This document shows, piece by piece, positions 33,340 through 41,270 of a DNA stretch of 64,000 nucleotides. The stretch spans positions 372,001-436,000 of the forward strand of contig JBCHKQ010000001.1 of assembly GCA_039023545.1 (NCBI GenBank). The letters run 5' to 3'. This stretch comes from Spirochaetia bacterium 38H-sp (GTDB lineage: Bacteria > Spirochaetota > Spirochaetia > Winmispirales > Winmispiraceae). Below the pieces are notes generated by a model. It was not told the origin of the DNA. It searched no databases and saw nothing but the letters and a program-made list of their open reading frames with translations. The translations under genes and the position numbers were made by a program. The first letter of the stretch is position 1; each line of letters opens with the position of its first letter.

Positions 33340-33365
33340 TGATTTTTTATAGAGAAAGCAAAGTT

Positions 33366-34382
33366 TCAAGTATTTAAGAAGGTTTCCAATTTCTTTAGCT
33401 GCTCATCGTTTCCGATTGCTATGAGGCTATCACCTTGTTGCAAAGCGATACCAGCTATATTTTCCCGTTCGTTACTGTTGGATCTCACTTTGCCGTGTTG
33501 GTCTGCTATGGCAAGGATTATTGCTCCGGTCTGCCTGCCTATATCGGTTTCTTTGAGGCTTTTTCCTATGAGTTTTGATTTTGCTGGAATTTTGAATTCT
33601 TCTATTTTGAGTGTTTTATCGGGGTCCTTATCCGATACAATATCCAGAAAGTGGGTAAGGCTGGGTTTTAAGAGGCTCTGGACTATTCTTTTGCCTACAA
33701 TCTTATAAGGTGTTATGACGATGTCTGCTCCTACGCGGCGCAGTTTTTTTACAGACATTTCTTCTGTTGCTTCTGTTATTATCTTGATATTGGGGTTAAG
33801 CTGGCGTGCTGTCATTACCAGGAATAGGTTGCCCACATCATCATTGAGTGTGGCTATGAGGCTATTGGCATTTTCTATATGGGCATCTTTAAGGACTTCT
33901 TCGTCGTTGGCATCTCCTGCAATGGGGATAGAGTAGCCGGGGTTATTTATGATTTCTTCTGGCATATTTTTGTCTATTAGAACATGGTATATTCCGGCAC
34001 GGTTGAACTCTTCTACGACTTCTTTTCCAATTGCACCGTATCCGCATACTATATGATGGTTGTTGAGTCTTTTTTTAAGTAATTTCATCTTTCTCTCCTT
34101 GAGGGTTTGCATCATTGGGCCTTCGAATATATAGCCAAAGAGGGTTGTAATTGCAAATCCCGCAGAGCCTATGCCCATGATAATGTATATTATTGTAAAA
34201 AGTTTGCCGGTATTAGAGAGAGGGGCAACTTCTGAGAATCCTACGGTGGTAAGGGTTATTATTGCCATATATAGGGAATCTATGATGTTCCAGCCTTCTA
34301 TGGTGCTGTAGCCCAGGGTTCCCACTCCAAGGAGAATGGCTATGAGGCTCACTGCAAGCAGTATCCTAAGTGTTATATTCAT
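33366..34382 (-). CDS. Two-helix potassium channel with RCK (TrkA_N/TrkA_C) domains
   Basis: 338 residues. Helix 1 (about 4-22), a pore loop and helix 2 (about 62-84) form an ion channel subunit. The selectivity filter reads TTVGFSEV instead of TVGYGD, still compatible with K+. An RCK domain follows with the Rossmann loop VCGYGAIGKEV near residue 113 and a C-terminal TrkA_C regulatory domain ending in IGNDEQLKKLETFL. Likely role: a ligand-gated K+ channel of the inner membrane, a tetramer with an octameric gating ring. The gene lies between two related repeat copies (33185-33339 and 34568-34631). Confidence 0.92.
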   Translation of the reverse strand: MNITLRILLAVSLIAILLGVGTLGYSTIEGWNIIDSLYMAIITLTTVGFSEVAPLSNTGKLFTIIYIIMGIGSAGFAITTLFGYIFEGPMMQTLKERKMKLLKKRLNNHHIVCGYGAIGKEVVEEFNRAGIYHVLIDKNMPEEIINNPGYSIPIAGDANDEEVLKDAHIENANSLIATLNDDVGNLFLVMTARQLNPNIKIITEATEEMSVKKLRRVGADIVITPYKIVGKRIVQSLLKPSLTHFLDIVSDKDPDKTLKIEEFKIPAKSKLIGKSLKETDIGRQTGAIILAIADQHGKVRSNSNERENIAGIALQQGDSLIAIGNDEQLKKLETFLNT

Positions 34383-34567
34383 GCCGGTATATTTTCCCCT
34401 CTACAGGTTATTGTGTTGCCCAGATTGATACATTTTTTTCTTTTGAGATTATAGATTGTCAGCCTGATTGTTTACAAGATATAAAGACGGATATTTTGTT
34501 AGCCGCATCTGTCATAATGTTGATAAGTCTTTTTGCTTTGTCTTTTATACAGTATATGTGCCCTTGG

Positions 34568-34631
34568 CAGGAGGAGCTGTGTCAATTTGCTTTTTCTTGT
34601 TTCCTGCAGCTCCGACGTTCGGTATGATTTT
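34568..34631. repeat. Right-half copy of the intergenic repeat
   Basis: GGAGCTG (34573-34579) pairs with CAGCTCC (34607-34613), followed by CGTTCGGT (34616-34623) and ATGATTTT. The sequence is an imperfect duplicate of 33281-33345. No left half is recognisable in the AT-rich stretch 34383-34567, where I see nothing else. Confidence 0.65.
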
Positions 34632-34654
34632 GTCTGTAAAACAGGTATTTTCTG

Positions 34655-35794
34655 CTATTCTGTGCGTTTATAGGTATAGCGGTATCCGTATCTCCAGGAT
34701 GCAGCACCTTCTGTGGGTCTTAAGATAGTGAGAAAGCGTTCTGTGAGCGGGGGGAGTGTGAGTGTAATCTTTTTTTGTGTGCTGGCTTCCATGTTGGTAA
34801 GCAGCAGTTCTACTGTGATTTCCACAGGATAGTCAAAGCCGTTGCCTATAAATACTACTGTAGTGCTGTCCACATCCTCTGTTCTAAATATTATTTTGTC
34901 TTTTTTTTCTATGACGGCTTGGTAATCTGTAAAGTGCTCATTTTTTAAGAGACTTCCCAAAATAACCTTAAAGGGCTCTTTGCCTGGGTGCAGGGCGTAA
35001 TAGTATTCGCCTTCTTGAGGGATAACGGGCTTAGCGTCATAGTTGAGAAACTGTATGGGTATAGACTGAAGTCCGTGTGTTGTGGGTATGCGCACGTCAA
35101 AGTGCAGATGTGGTCCCGAGCTCTGTCCTGTGTTACCGCTGTAGCCTATGACTTGCCCTGCTTCTACTCTGTCTCCAGGCTTGACTATTGCTCCATCTTT
35201 TTTGAGATGCACGTAATTTCCAAAAGTTCCGTCCGCATGATAAATCAATATGTAGTTGGCATCATTGGCATAGGATGCTGATGGCCCTCCGGTGGAAGAA
35301 TCTTCCTTTACGTATGCAACAATCCCGCTTCTTGCAGCGCAAACAGGAGTGCCTATATCCATGGCAAAGTCTATGGCATAACGATTGTCGTTTTTATGGG
35401 TAAAAGAACCATTAAAGCCCTGATCCACTCTGTGTTTTGTTCCATGCTGGAAAGGAAATATATATAGAAAATCCTCGTCTGGATGGTTATCCGTGATGCT
35501 TCCCGGCATGCTTATCCATTTGATACTCAGCTTTTTGCCTTCCTGCTGCTTTATGCGGCCTATTGCCTGATTTTTTGCAGAAGAGGGAATAGGTGGGAGA
35601 ATAAGCGGGAGTTCTTGGTTTGTATCCGCTCCCTTGAGATAAGTTATGACAACGGATACAGGGATATCCAGATTGTTATTGGCTTTTATTGTTACATAGC
35701 CATCCTCTTGGACAAAAGAAAGCTCTGCAAAATCCTGTGAGAATATGCCCAGAGCTGTGGCAAAAAATATAAAAAGCAAGACAAGTTTTTTCAT
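34655..35794 (-). CDS. Exported M23-family (LysM-less) metallopeptidase
   Basis: 379 residues. The start at 35794 gives MKKLVLLFIFFATALGIFSQ, a clear signal peptide; in-frame ATGs at 35806 and 35830 add residues but have weak ribosome-binding sites. An N-terminal beta-rich region precedes the M23 domain. The zinc site is seen as FTHKNDNRYAIDF followed by GTPVCAARSG, and the late HLHFD motif is intact. The first ligand is arranged as in the YAIDF subfamily rather than the usual HxxxD. A C-terminal beta domain (about 280-379) follows. Likely periplasmic peptidoglycan endopeptidase. Divergent from the CapA-like gene by 52 bp. Confidence 0.88.
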   Translation of the reverse strand: MKKLVLLFIFFATALGIFSQDFAELSFVQEDGYVTIKANNNLDIPVSVVITYLKGADTNQELPLILPPIPSSAKNQAIGRIKQQEGKKLSIKWISMPGSITDNHPDEDFLYIFPFQHGTKHRVDQGFNGSFTHKNDNRYAIDFAMDIGTPVCAARSGIVAYVKEDSSTGGPSASYANDANYILIYHADGTFGNYVHLKKDGAIVKPGDRVEAGQVIGYSGNTGQSSGPHLHFDVRIPTTHGLQSIPIQFLNYDAKPVIPQEGEYYYALHPGKEPFKVILGSLLKNEHFTDYQAVIEKKDKIIFRTEDVDSTTVVFIGNGFDYPVEITVELLLTNMEASTQKKITLTLPPLTERFLTILRPTEGAASWRYGYRYTYKRTE

Positions 35795-35846
35795 AATAAA
35801 AAACATAATTCCGACAGAGCAAAAAAGCAAACAACAGGATAAAATA

Positions 35847-37019
35847 ATGGACAGATACTACAAAGCAATGCATAATTTTGCTGTGAAAATGAGTAGAAAG
35901 ATATCTCTTATTGCTTTTTTTATAAGTTTTTCCTGCTACAGTCTATATAGCCCTGTGGATCTACCATTAAGACAGCTGCCGGAGCTTGCTCCTTATGTGT
36001 TTCTTACCTTTGCAGGCGATCTTATGGCTCACAACGTCAATTATGAGACACCAAACTACGATGAGATATACAAGGATATAAAATCCATAATAAGCAGCGA
36101 TGATATAAGCTTTTGTAACCTGGAAACTGTGCTACAAAAAGATAAACCCAACTCCACCTTTCCTTTTTTTTCCGTCAAGCCAGCATATGTGGAAGCAGCA
36201 ATAAAAGCTGGCTTTGATGTTTTTTCCATAGCCAATAATCATAGCTGTGATCAGGGTAAAACTGGAGTATTTTCCACCATAGATAACCTTATGGAGCTTG
36301 CCAAAACCTATAAAATAGCTTTTAACGGAGCTGTAGAGGATAAAAAAGACTTGTTTGTTCCTACAGAGATACGTATAAAAGATATAAGCATAGGCTTTCT
36401 GGCTGTAACAGCCTTTCTAAATGCGCAAGACGGTGCAGAATATATCAACAGAAAATATTTTTATAACAGCAAACTTAAGAAAGAACTTCTTGAACAGATA
36501 AAAAAGAACAGGAGTAAATACGATCTTTTTATTCTTTCTGTGCATGCAGGCACAGAATATGCACAAAAACCGGATAAGAAGAAAGCTGATTTTTTTAAAG
36601 AAGCAATTCTTGCAGGTGTGGATATAATCTGGGCCCATCATCCTCATGTGCTCCAGCCTTATAAAATATATATACAGGACAATAGAATAAAAGGCATTGT
36701 GATGTATTCTATGGGGAACCTTATATCCGGACAAACCTGGTTTATAACACCTGGCGATTATAAAGCTGATAGAGCACCTACAGGCGACTCGCTGCTTCTT
36801 GGCATCAAAGTCAGAAAAAACTTGCAGGAAGTTGAGATACTACCTGCAAGAATATATCCCATAAGCCATTATATAAAAGGCAGGGGCGTCTATATCAAAA
36901 CATACAGAACTCTTCTTGATGATAATTTTAAACAAGACACCAAATGGAAAGAATATTACAAAGAAAGATACAATGTCCTACTGGATTTTTGGAATCCAGA
37001 GATAGAATATCTAAAATAA
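35847..37019 (+). CDS. CapA-like metallophosphatase-fold protein
   Basis: 390 residues of the CapA/PgsA family (calcineurin-like fold, membrane-linked). A hydrophobic segment near residues 18-35 (ISLIAFFISFSCYSLY) should anchor or export it. Family motifs: LTFAGDLMAHNVN, CNLETVL, SIANNHSCDQG, IIWAHHPHVLQPYK and YSMGNLISGQ. In Bacillus CapA takes part in poly-gamma-glutamate export, but most members have unknown substrates, and no capB or capC is nearby. ATG 35847 was chosen for its AGGA at suitable distance; the frame upstream overlaps the divergent peptidase gene. A perfect terminator of the repeat family begins on the base after its stop. Confidence 0.85.
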   Translation: MDRYYKAMHNFAVKMSRKISLIAFFISFSCYSLYSPVDLPLRQLPELAPYVFLTFAGDLMAHNVNYETPNYDEIYKDIKSIISSDDISFCNLETVLQKDKPNSTFPFFSVKPAYVEAAIKAGFDVFSIANNHSCDQGKTGVFSTIDNLMELAKTYKIAFNGAVEDKKDLFVPTEIRIKDISIGFLAVTAFLNAQDGAEYINRKYFYNSKLKKELLEQIKKNRSKYDLFILSVHAGTEYAQKPDKKKADFFKEAILAGVDIIWAHHPHVLQPYKIYIQDNRIKGIVMYSMGNLISGQTWFITPGDYKADRAPTGDSLLLGIKVRKNLQEVEILPARIYPISHYIKGRGVYIKTYRTLLDDNFKQDTKWKEYYKERYNVLLDFWNPEIEYLK

Positions 37020-37057
37020 ACCGAACGGAGCAGGGCAAATTGCCCTGCTCCTTTTTT
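37020..37057 (+). repeat. Short ACCGAACG repeat forming a strong terminator
   Basis: ACCGAACGG (37020-37028) leads into a perfect 11-bp stem GGAGCAGGGCA / TGCCCTGCTCC (37027-37051, loop AAT) followed by six T. It starts right after the stop of the CapA-like gene and separates it from the convergent tex gene. Confidence 0.88.
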
Positions 37058-37073
37058 GCAGATAAATACAAGT

Positions 37074-39398
37074 CTATTTCTTTAGATTCTTAAAAGCTTC
37101 TGCAAAAGGATTGTATGTCAAACCATCGTCTTTTGTGGAAAAAGACGAGCTGTTTCTCCTCCTTTCACTGTCGGCACTCTTTTTATCTGAGGTGGAGGAA
37201 GAAGAATTGCTGGTTATTCTTGACTTGTTATCTGTCTGCCTTTTTCCAGCATTGCTTTTGAGCGACAGGCTGATGCGTCTTCTATCTCTATCCAGCTCTA
37301 TTATGGTAAACTCTCTGATATCGCCTACCTTTAATACATCCATGGGATTTCTGACATAGCTATCTGACATTTCGCTTATATGGATAAGAGCTGTTTCCTT
37401 TATCCCAACATCCACAAAAGCACCAAAATCCACAACATTTTTGACCTTGCCTTTTATCTTCATACCCTCATTGAGGTCTTCAAAAGATAAGATACCCTTC
37501 TGCATAACAGGGGCAGGATAATCCTGACGTGGGTCTCTGTTGGGCTTTTTTAACTCTTCCTCTATATCCGCTATTGTAGTATCTCCTACGCCATATTTTT
37601 CCTTGAGGGCCTTACGTTCTGCCGCCTCAAGCCTGCCTTTTTTCTTTATTATCTCGTATATCTCTCTTGCAATCTCGTAGTTCTCCGGATGTACCCATGT
37701 ATTATCCAGAGGGTCTGGACTCTCTGCAATCTTTAGAAATCCCGCACATTGCTGAAAACTCTTGGGACCCATTCCCGGGACCAGAAGCAGCTCTGCCCTG
37801 CTTTTTATCTTGCCTTTTTCTTCCCTGTATTTTACCAGGTTTTTGGCAAGTGTATTATTGATACCTGAGACATATTTAAGCAGGGAAAAACTTGCCGTAT
37901 TGAGATTGACCCCTACATTATTTACAACAGATTGTACAACCTCATCCAGACTTTCCGAGAGTTTTTTCTGATTGACATCATGCTGATAAAGCCCCACACC
38001 GATTGACTTGGGATCAATCTTAACAAGCTCTGCAAGCGGATCCTGAAGCCTTCTGCCTATAGAAATAGCTCCTCTTATGGTTAGATCCAGGTCAGGAAAC
38101 TCTTCTCTTGCTATATCGCTTGCAGAATAAACAGATGCACCGTCCTCGTCTACAACAGTGTATAGAACATCCAGATTGTTTTCTGTAATCATCTGAGCTA
38201 CTAGCTCAACAACTTCGTGGCTGCCTGTACCATTACCCACGGCTATTAGTTGCAGGTCGTATTTTTTTATACCTTCCAGTAGTGTTTTCTTTGCTTCTTC
38301 CGGACTGTTTTGATGTATTACAAAGCTGCCAAGGTACTTGCCTGTCTCGTCCAGTGCAGCACATTTTGTACCTGTTCTGATACCCGGATCTATACCAAGC
38401 ACCCGAGTTCCTTTGATAGGCTGCTGCATTAGTAGATTCTTGAGATTTTCGCCAAAAACGGAAATACCGTGCTCATCGGCCTCAGCGTTTTTATCACCCC
38501 TTATCTCTCTTATTACAGCTGGAGAAAGCAACCTCTTGAGTCCGTCTTCTATTGCTGTTTTATGGTAATCGTTATGTATCTCATACTGCCGCCACAAAAG
38601 TTCTGTAGCGGCATTCTCATCCACATCTACTGTAACAGAAAGCTCACCCTCGCGTTCTCCTCGGTTTATTGCAAGAATTCTGTGGGGCTTTATCTGTGAT
38701 AAAGGCTCATTAAAATCCCAGTACATCTTGTATGTGCTGGTCTTTGCTTTTTCCTCATCTCCTCTGCCCTTTACAATTATCCTACCGTCTTTGAGATAAA
38801 AATCTTTAATTCGTTTTCTGTTATCAGAATCCTGCGCAACCTGCTCGGCAATGATATCCATTGCTCCCTGCAGTGCTTCATCAATGCTTGAGACAGAAAG
38901 CTCTGGGTTTTCCTTGTTCTCTTTTACAAACTCTGCAGCCTTTATCCTGAGTGCAGACTCCTCCATGACCTTCATTGCCTCTGCAAGAGGAGCGAGCCCT
39001 TTTTCCTCTGCAATCATGCCGCGTGTTTTTTTCTTTTTCTTGTATGGAGCGTATATATCCTCCAGCTCAGTGTGAGAGGAAGCCTTTTTTATATTCTTAT
39101 AAAGCTCTTCTGTAAGCTTCCCCTGTGCAAAAATCGCTCTTATTATATCTATTCTTCTTGTCTCAAGATTGACCGCACTCTTAAACATGTGGTCAATATC
39201 TCTTACCTTTACCTCATCCAGGCTGCCGGTAACCTCTTTGCGATACCTTGCAATAAACGGTACTGTGCACCCTTCTTTAAAAAGACCTATTGTTGCGGCA
39301 ACCTGAGCACTGCTAATCTCAAGCTTCTTTGCAATTTCTGTAATTATTGCTGACTCGTCTATGGTCAGGCTGTCTATAAAATCCTGTGTTATTTCCAT
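37074..39398 (-). CDS. tex: Transcription accessory protein Tex
   Basis: A 774-residue S1-domain RNA-binding protein, conserved in bacteria and related to eukaryotic Spt6. Order of domains: helical N-terminal domain with RYRKEVTGSLDEVKVRDI, a YqgF/RuvC-like domain (LGIDPGIRTGTKCAALD), a helix-hairpin-helix region (VPGMGPKSFQQCAGFL) and a C-terminal S1 domain (IKGKVKNVVDFGAFVDVG). The extreme C-terminus adds about 60 Ser/Lys/Arg-rich residues of low complexity. The start at 39398 (MEITQDF) aligns with the family start; an in-frame GTG five codons earlier is possible and neither has a strong ribosome-binding site. Confidence 0.95.
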   Translation of the reverse strand: MEITQDFIDSLTIDESAIITEIAKKLEISSAQVAATIGLFKEGCTVPFIARYRKEVTGSLDEVKVRDIDHMFKSAVNLETRRIDIIRAIFAQGKLTEELYKNIKKASSHTELEDIYAPYKKKKKTRGMIAEEKGLAPLAEAMKVMEESALRIKAAEFVKENKENPELSVSSIDEALQGAMDIIAEQVAQDSDNRKRIKDFYLKDGRIIVKGRGDEEKAKTSTYKMYWDFNEPLSQIKPHRILAINRGEREGELSVTVDVDENAATELLWRQYEIHNDYHKTAIEDGLKRLLSPAVIREIRGDKNAEADEHGISVFGENLKNLLMQQPIKGTRVLGIDPGIRTGTKCAALDETGKYLGSFVIHQNSPEEAKKTLLEGIKKYDLQLIAVGNGTGSHEVVELVAQMITENNLDVLYTVVDEDGASVYSASDIAREEFPDLDLTIRGAISIGRRLQDPLAELVKIDPKSIGVGLYQHDVNQKKLSESLDEVVQSVVNNVGVNLNTASFSLLKYVSGINNTLAKNLVKYREEKGKIKSRAELLLVPGMGPKSFQQCAGFLKIAESPDPLDNTWVHPENYEIAREIYEIIKKKGRLEAAERKALKEKYGVGDTTIADIEEELKKPNRDPRQDYPAPVMQKGILSFEDLNEGMKIKGKVKNVVDFGAFVDVGIKETALIHISEMSDSYVRNPMDVLKVGDIREFTIIELDRDRRRISLSLKSNAGKRQTDNKSRITSNSSSSTSDKKSADSERRRNSSSFSTKDDGLTYNPFAEAFKNLKK

Positions 39399-39465
39399 GC
39401 TGAGATTTTGCACTGTCAGACCAAAAAAAGTAAAGCCCTGTAAACAAAAAATCATAATATTTTAT

Positions 39466-39609
39466 CCCGAACGCACGAGCTGCAACAGCAGCCCGTGCTG
39501 CCTCAGGCAAGAGAATGCAAAACAGGCAGTTTTCCTCTTAGCGCCGCAGGCAGGACTCACCGCGCATTTCTTTTTATGCTGCCCTTTATGGCGCGGGGAG
39601 GACGTTCGT
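39466..39609. repeat. Full-length cloverleaf-type intergenic repeat, copy 3
   Basis: 144 bp from CCCGAACGC to CGTTCGT. Hairpin 1 is GCACG-a-GCTGC / GCAGC-c-CGTGC with a four-base loop (39473-39498). The middle arm has CTGCCTCAGGC on the left and GCGCCGCAGGCAG (39541-39553) on the right. Hairpin 2 pairs CCGCGC (39560-39565) with GCGCGG near 39591. It lies between the divergent genes tex and thyX, so it is not a simple terminator. A TATAAT at 39622-39627 follows and may serve thyX. Confidence 0.82.
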
Positions 39610-39655
39610 CTTAAAATCTGATATAATAAAGGGCATATTTTTTGCTGGAGGTTTT

Positions 39656-40507
39656 ATGGCTCATTGTATTGTAAAAGAGGCTGAGGAGATTCTTGATAAG
39701 GAATTTAAGGTGCTTGATAAGGGTTTTGTCAGGCTTGTCGATTATATGGGAAGTGACGATAGGATTGTTCAGGCTGCACGGGTTTCTTATGGGGCAGGTA
39801 CAAGGTCGTACAGGGAGGATGCAGCTCTCATAGATTATCTTTTGCGCAATGAGCATACGTCCCCTTTTGAACAGGTTGTGCTTACATTTCATGCCAGGAT
39901 GCCTATTTTTGTTGCTAGGCAGTGGGTAAGGCATAGAACGGCAAGGCTCAATGAGATATCTGGTCGCTACAGCGTGATGGAAGAGGCTTTTTATGTACCC
40001 CAACCGGCTGTTGTGTCGCCTCAGAGCAAGGATAATAAGCAGGGCAGGGCTACAGAGAGTTTCTCCGAGGAGATTACGGAGGACATCATAGAGCGGCTTT
40101 CTGAGGGACAAAAAAGGGCATATGAGGAGTATATGGAGCTTGTGGATATGGGGCTTGCGCGAGAGCTTGCGAGAATCAATCTGCCGCTTAGCCTTTATAC
40201 TGAGTGGTATTGGCAGATTGACTTGCATAATCTTTTTCGTTTTTTAAAGCTCAGGCTTGATGCTCATGCTCAGTATGAAATACGCGAATATGCCAGGGTC
40301 ATGCTGGATATTGCCAAAAAGGTTTGTCCGCGGGCTGTTTCTTCTTTCGAACAGCATATTCTCGGCGCTGTTAAGTTTTCAGAAAAAGAGTTTGCTTTTT
40401 TACAGAAAAAAGGGATTGATTTTTCACAGGAGGAGAGGCCAGAGGATTTTTCTGAGAAAGAATGGGCACGGTTTCTTGCCAAGTTGGAGGACGGAAGACA
40501 GCGCTAG
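39656..40507 (+). CDS. thyX: Flavin-dependent thymidylate synthase
   Basis: A 283-residue FAD enzyme converting dUMP to dTMP with methylene-tetrahydrofolate. The ThyX motif is RHRTARLNEISGRYS near residues 93-107, matching RHRxxxxNExSxRYS; the residue after the first TA is Arg rather than the common Ser. The C-terminal part has EWYWQIDLHNLFRFLKLR, which binds dUMP. The length is somewhat above the usual 220-250 because of a charged C-terminal extension (about 240-283). GGAGG precedes the ATG. No thyA or folA is visible in the window. Confidence 0.96.
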   Translation: MAHCIVKEAEEILDKEFKVLDKGFVRLVDYMGSDDRIVQAARVSYGAGTRSYREDAALIDYLLRNEHTSPFEQVVLTFHARMPIFVARQWVRHRTARLNEISGRYSVMEEAFYVPQPAVVSPQSKDNKQGRATESFSEEITEDIIERLSEGQKRAYEEYMELVDMGLARELARINLPLSLYTEWYWQIDLHNLFRFLKLRLDAHAQYEIREYARVMLDIAKKVCPRAVSSFEQHILGAVKFSEKEFAFLQKKGIDFSQEERPEDFSEKEWARFLAKLEDGRQR

Positions 40508-40558
40508 AAAAAAAGAGTATATATGTTTCTGTGCTGTTTTAAGTTTTTTCTCTAGGAT

Positions 40559-40705
40559 ATGCTTGTCTTTATGCATGAGTTGAAGACAATGTTTTTATGC
40601 CTGTTGTCTGCCTTGTTTGGAAGCGTCTTTTCTGCAGTCAGTGCTGGATTTGTATCTGGCTTTTGTTTTTTATTGTATTTTTTGAGGGTAAAATATAGAC
40701 TTTAA
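40559..40705 (+). CDS. Possible 48-residue membrane micro-protein
   Basis: This reading frame is short. It encodes MLVFMHELKTMFLCLLSALF followed by a hydrophobic, glycine/serine-spaced helix and a basic end (RVKYRL). One to two membrane helices are plausible. The ribosome-binding site (AGGA) is too close to the first ATG but suits the second Met (40571) only with long spacing. It fills most of the otherwise empty 210-bp gap between thyX and sixA and ends 12 bp before the sixA start. It may be real or a chance open frame. Confidence 0.3.
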   Translation: MLVFMHELKTMFLCLLSALFGSVFSAVSAGFVSGFCFLLYFLRVKYRL

Positions 40706-40717
40706 GGGAGGTGTGTT

Positions 40718-41155
40718 ATGCGATTTTTACTCTGCCGCCATGCCAAGGCTGTTTCTGCTTCTGGAAGCACAGGGGATTTTGAGCGTGTTTTGTCAGAAAA
40801 AGGACGGAGAGATGCTGTTGTAGTAAGAGGCAGGTTAAAAGAGCATGGCTTTTTGCCAGAAAAGGTTTTTTCTTCTTCTGCAAAGCGGGCTGTTGAGACC
40901 GCTTCTATCGTGTTTCCTGATACGGACATTGTTCTCATCGATGCTCTTTATCATTCTTCCGGAGAGGGAGTTGTGGAGTTTTTACGTTCTATAGATAACG
41001 ATTGTTTTGCTGTGGTAGGGCATAATCCCTCTATGGAAGAGGCGGTTTTTTCTCTTACCGGGCGCCTTTATTCTATGGGAACTTCCGATTGTATTGCTTT
41101 TGAGGGTGATTGGGAGAATGGTTTTGAGTTTTTGTGGCGGGTTGGTAAGGATTAG
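40718..41155 (+). CDS. sixA: SixA-type phosphohistidine phosphatase
   Basis: A 145-residue histidine phosphatase superfamily protein. The catalytic RHG-type motif is CRHAKA at residues 6-11. SSSAKRAVETASIV and VVGHNPSMEEAV give the second Arg and the second His. The length matches SixA, which removes phosphate from His of phosphotransfer domains; it may act on HPr-like or Hpt proteins here, which is inference. GGGAGG lies just upstream of the ATG. Confidence 0.88.
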   Translation: MRFLLCRHAKAVSASGSTGDFERVLSEKGRRDAVVVRGRLKEHGFLPEKVFSSSAKRAVETASIVFPDTDIVLIDALYHSSGEGVVEFLRSIDNDCFAVVGHNPSMEEAVFSLTGRLYSMGTSDCIAFEGDWENGFEFLWRVGKD

Positions 41156-41270
41156 GTTTGTAGATTGAGCTTGTTATTTTTTTGTGCTATGCATTTTCCT
41201 AGCTTTGTGCCGGGTAGAAGTGGAGATTGCTGTTCTTACGAGGTTTTTTACAGGTATGTTTCTCTATTGT

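Noticed and set aside
34655-35794. Loss of a zinc ligand in the M23 peptidase
   Set aside because: The THKNDNRYAIDF arrangement fits a known subfamily in which the His is displaced, so it is not evidence for an inactive enzyme.
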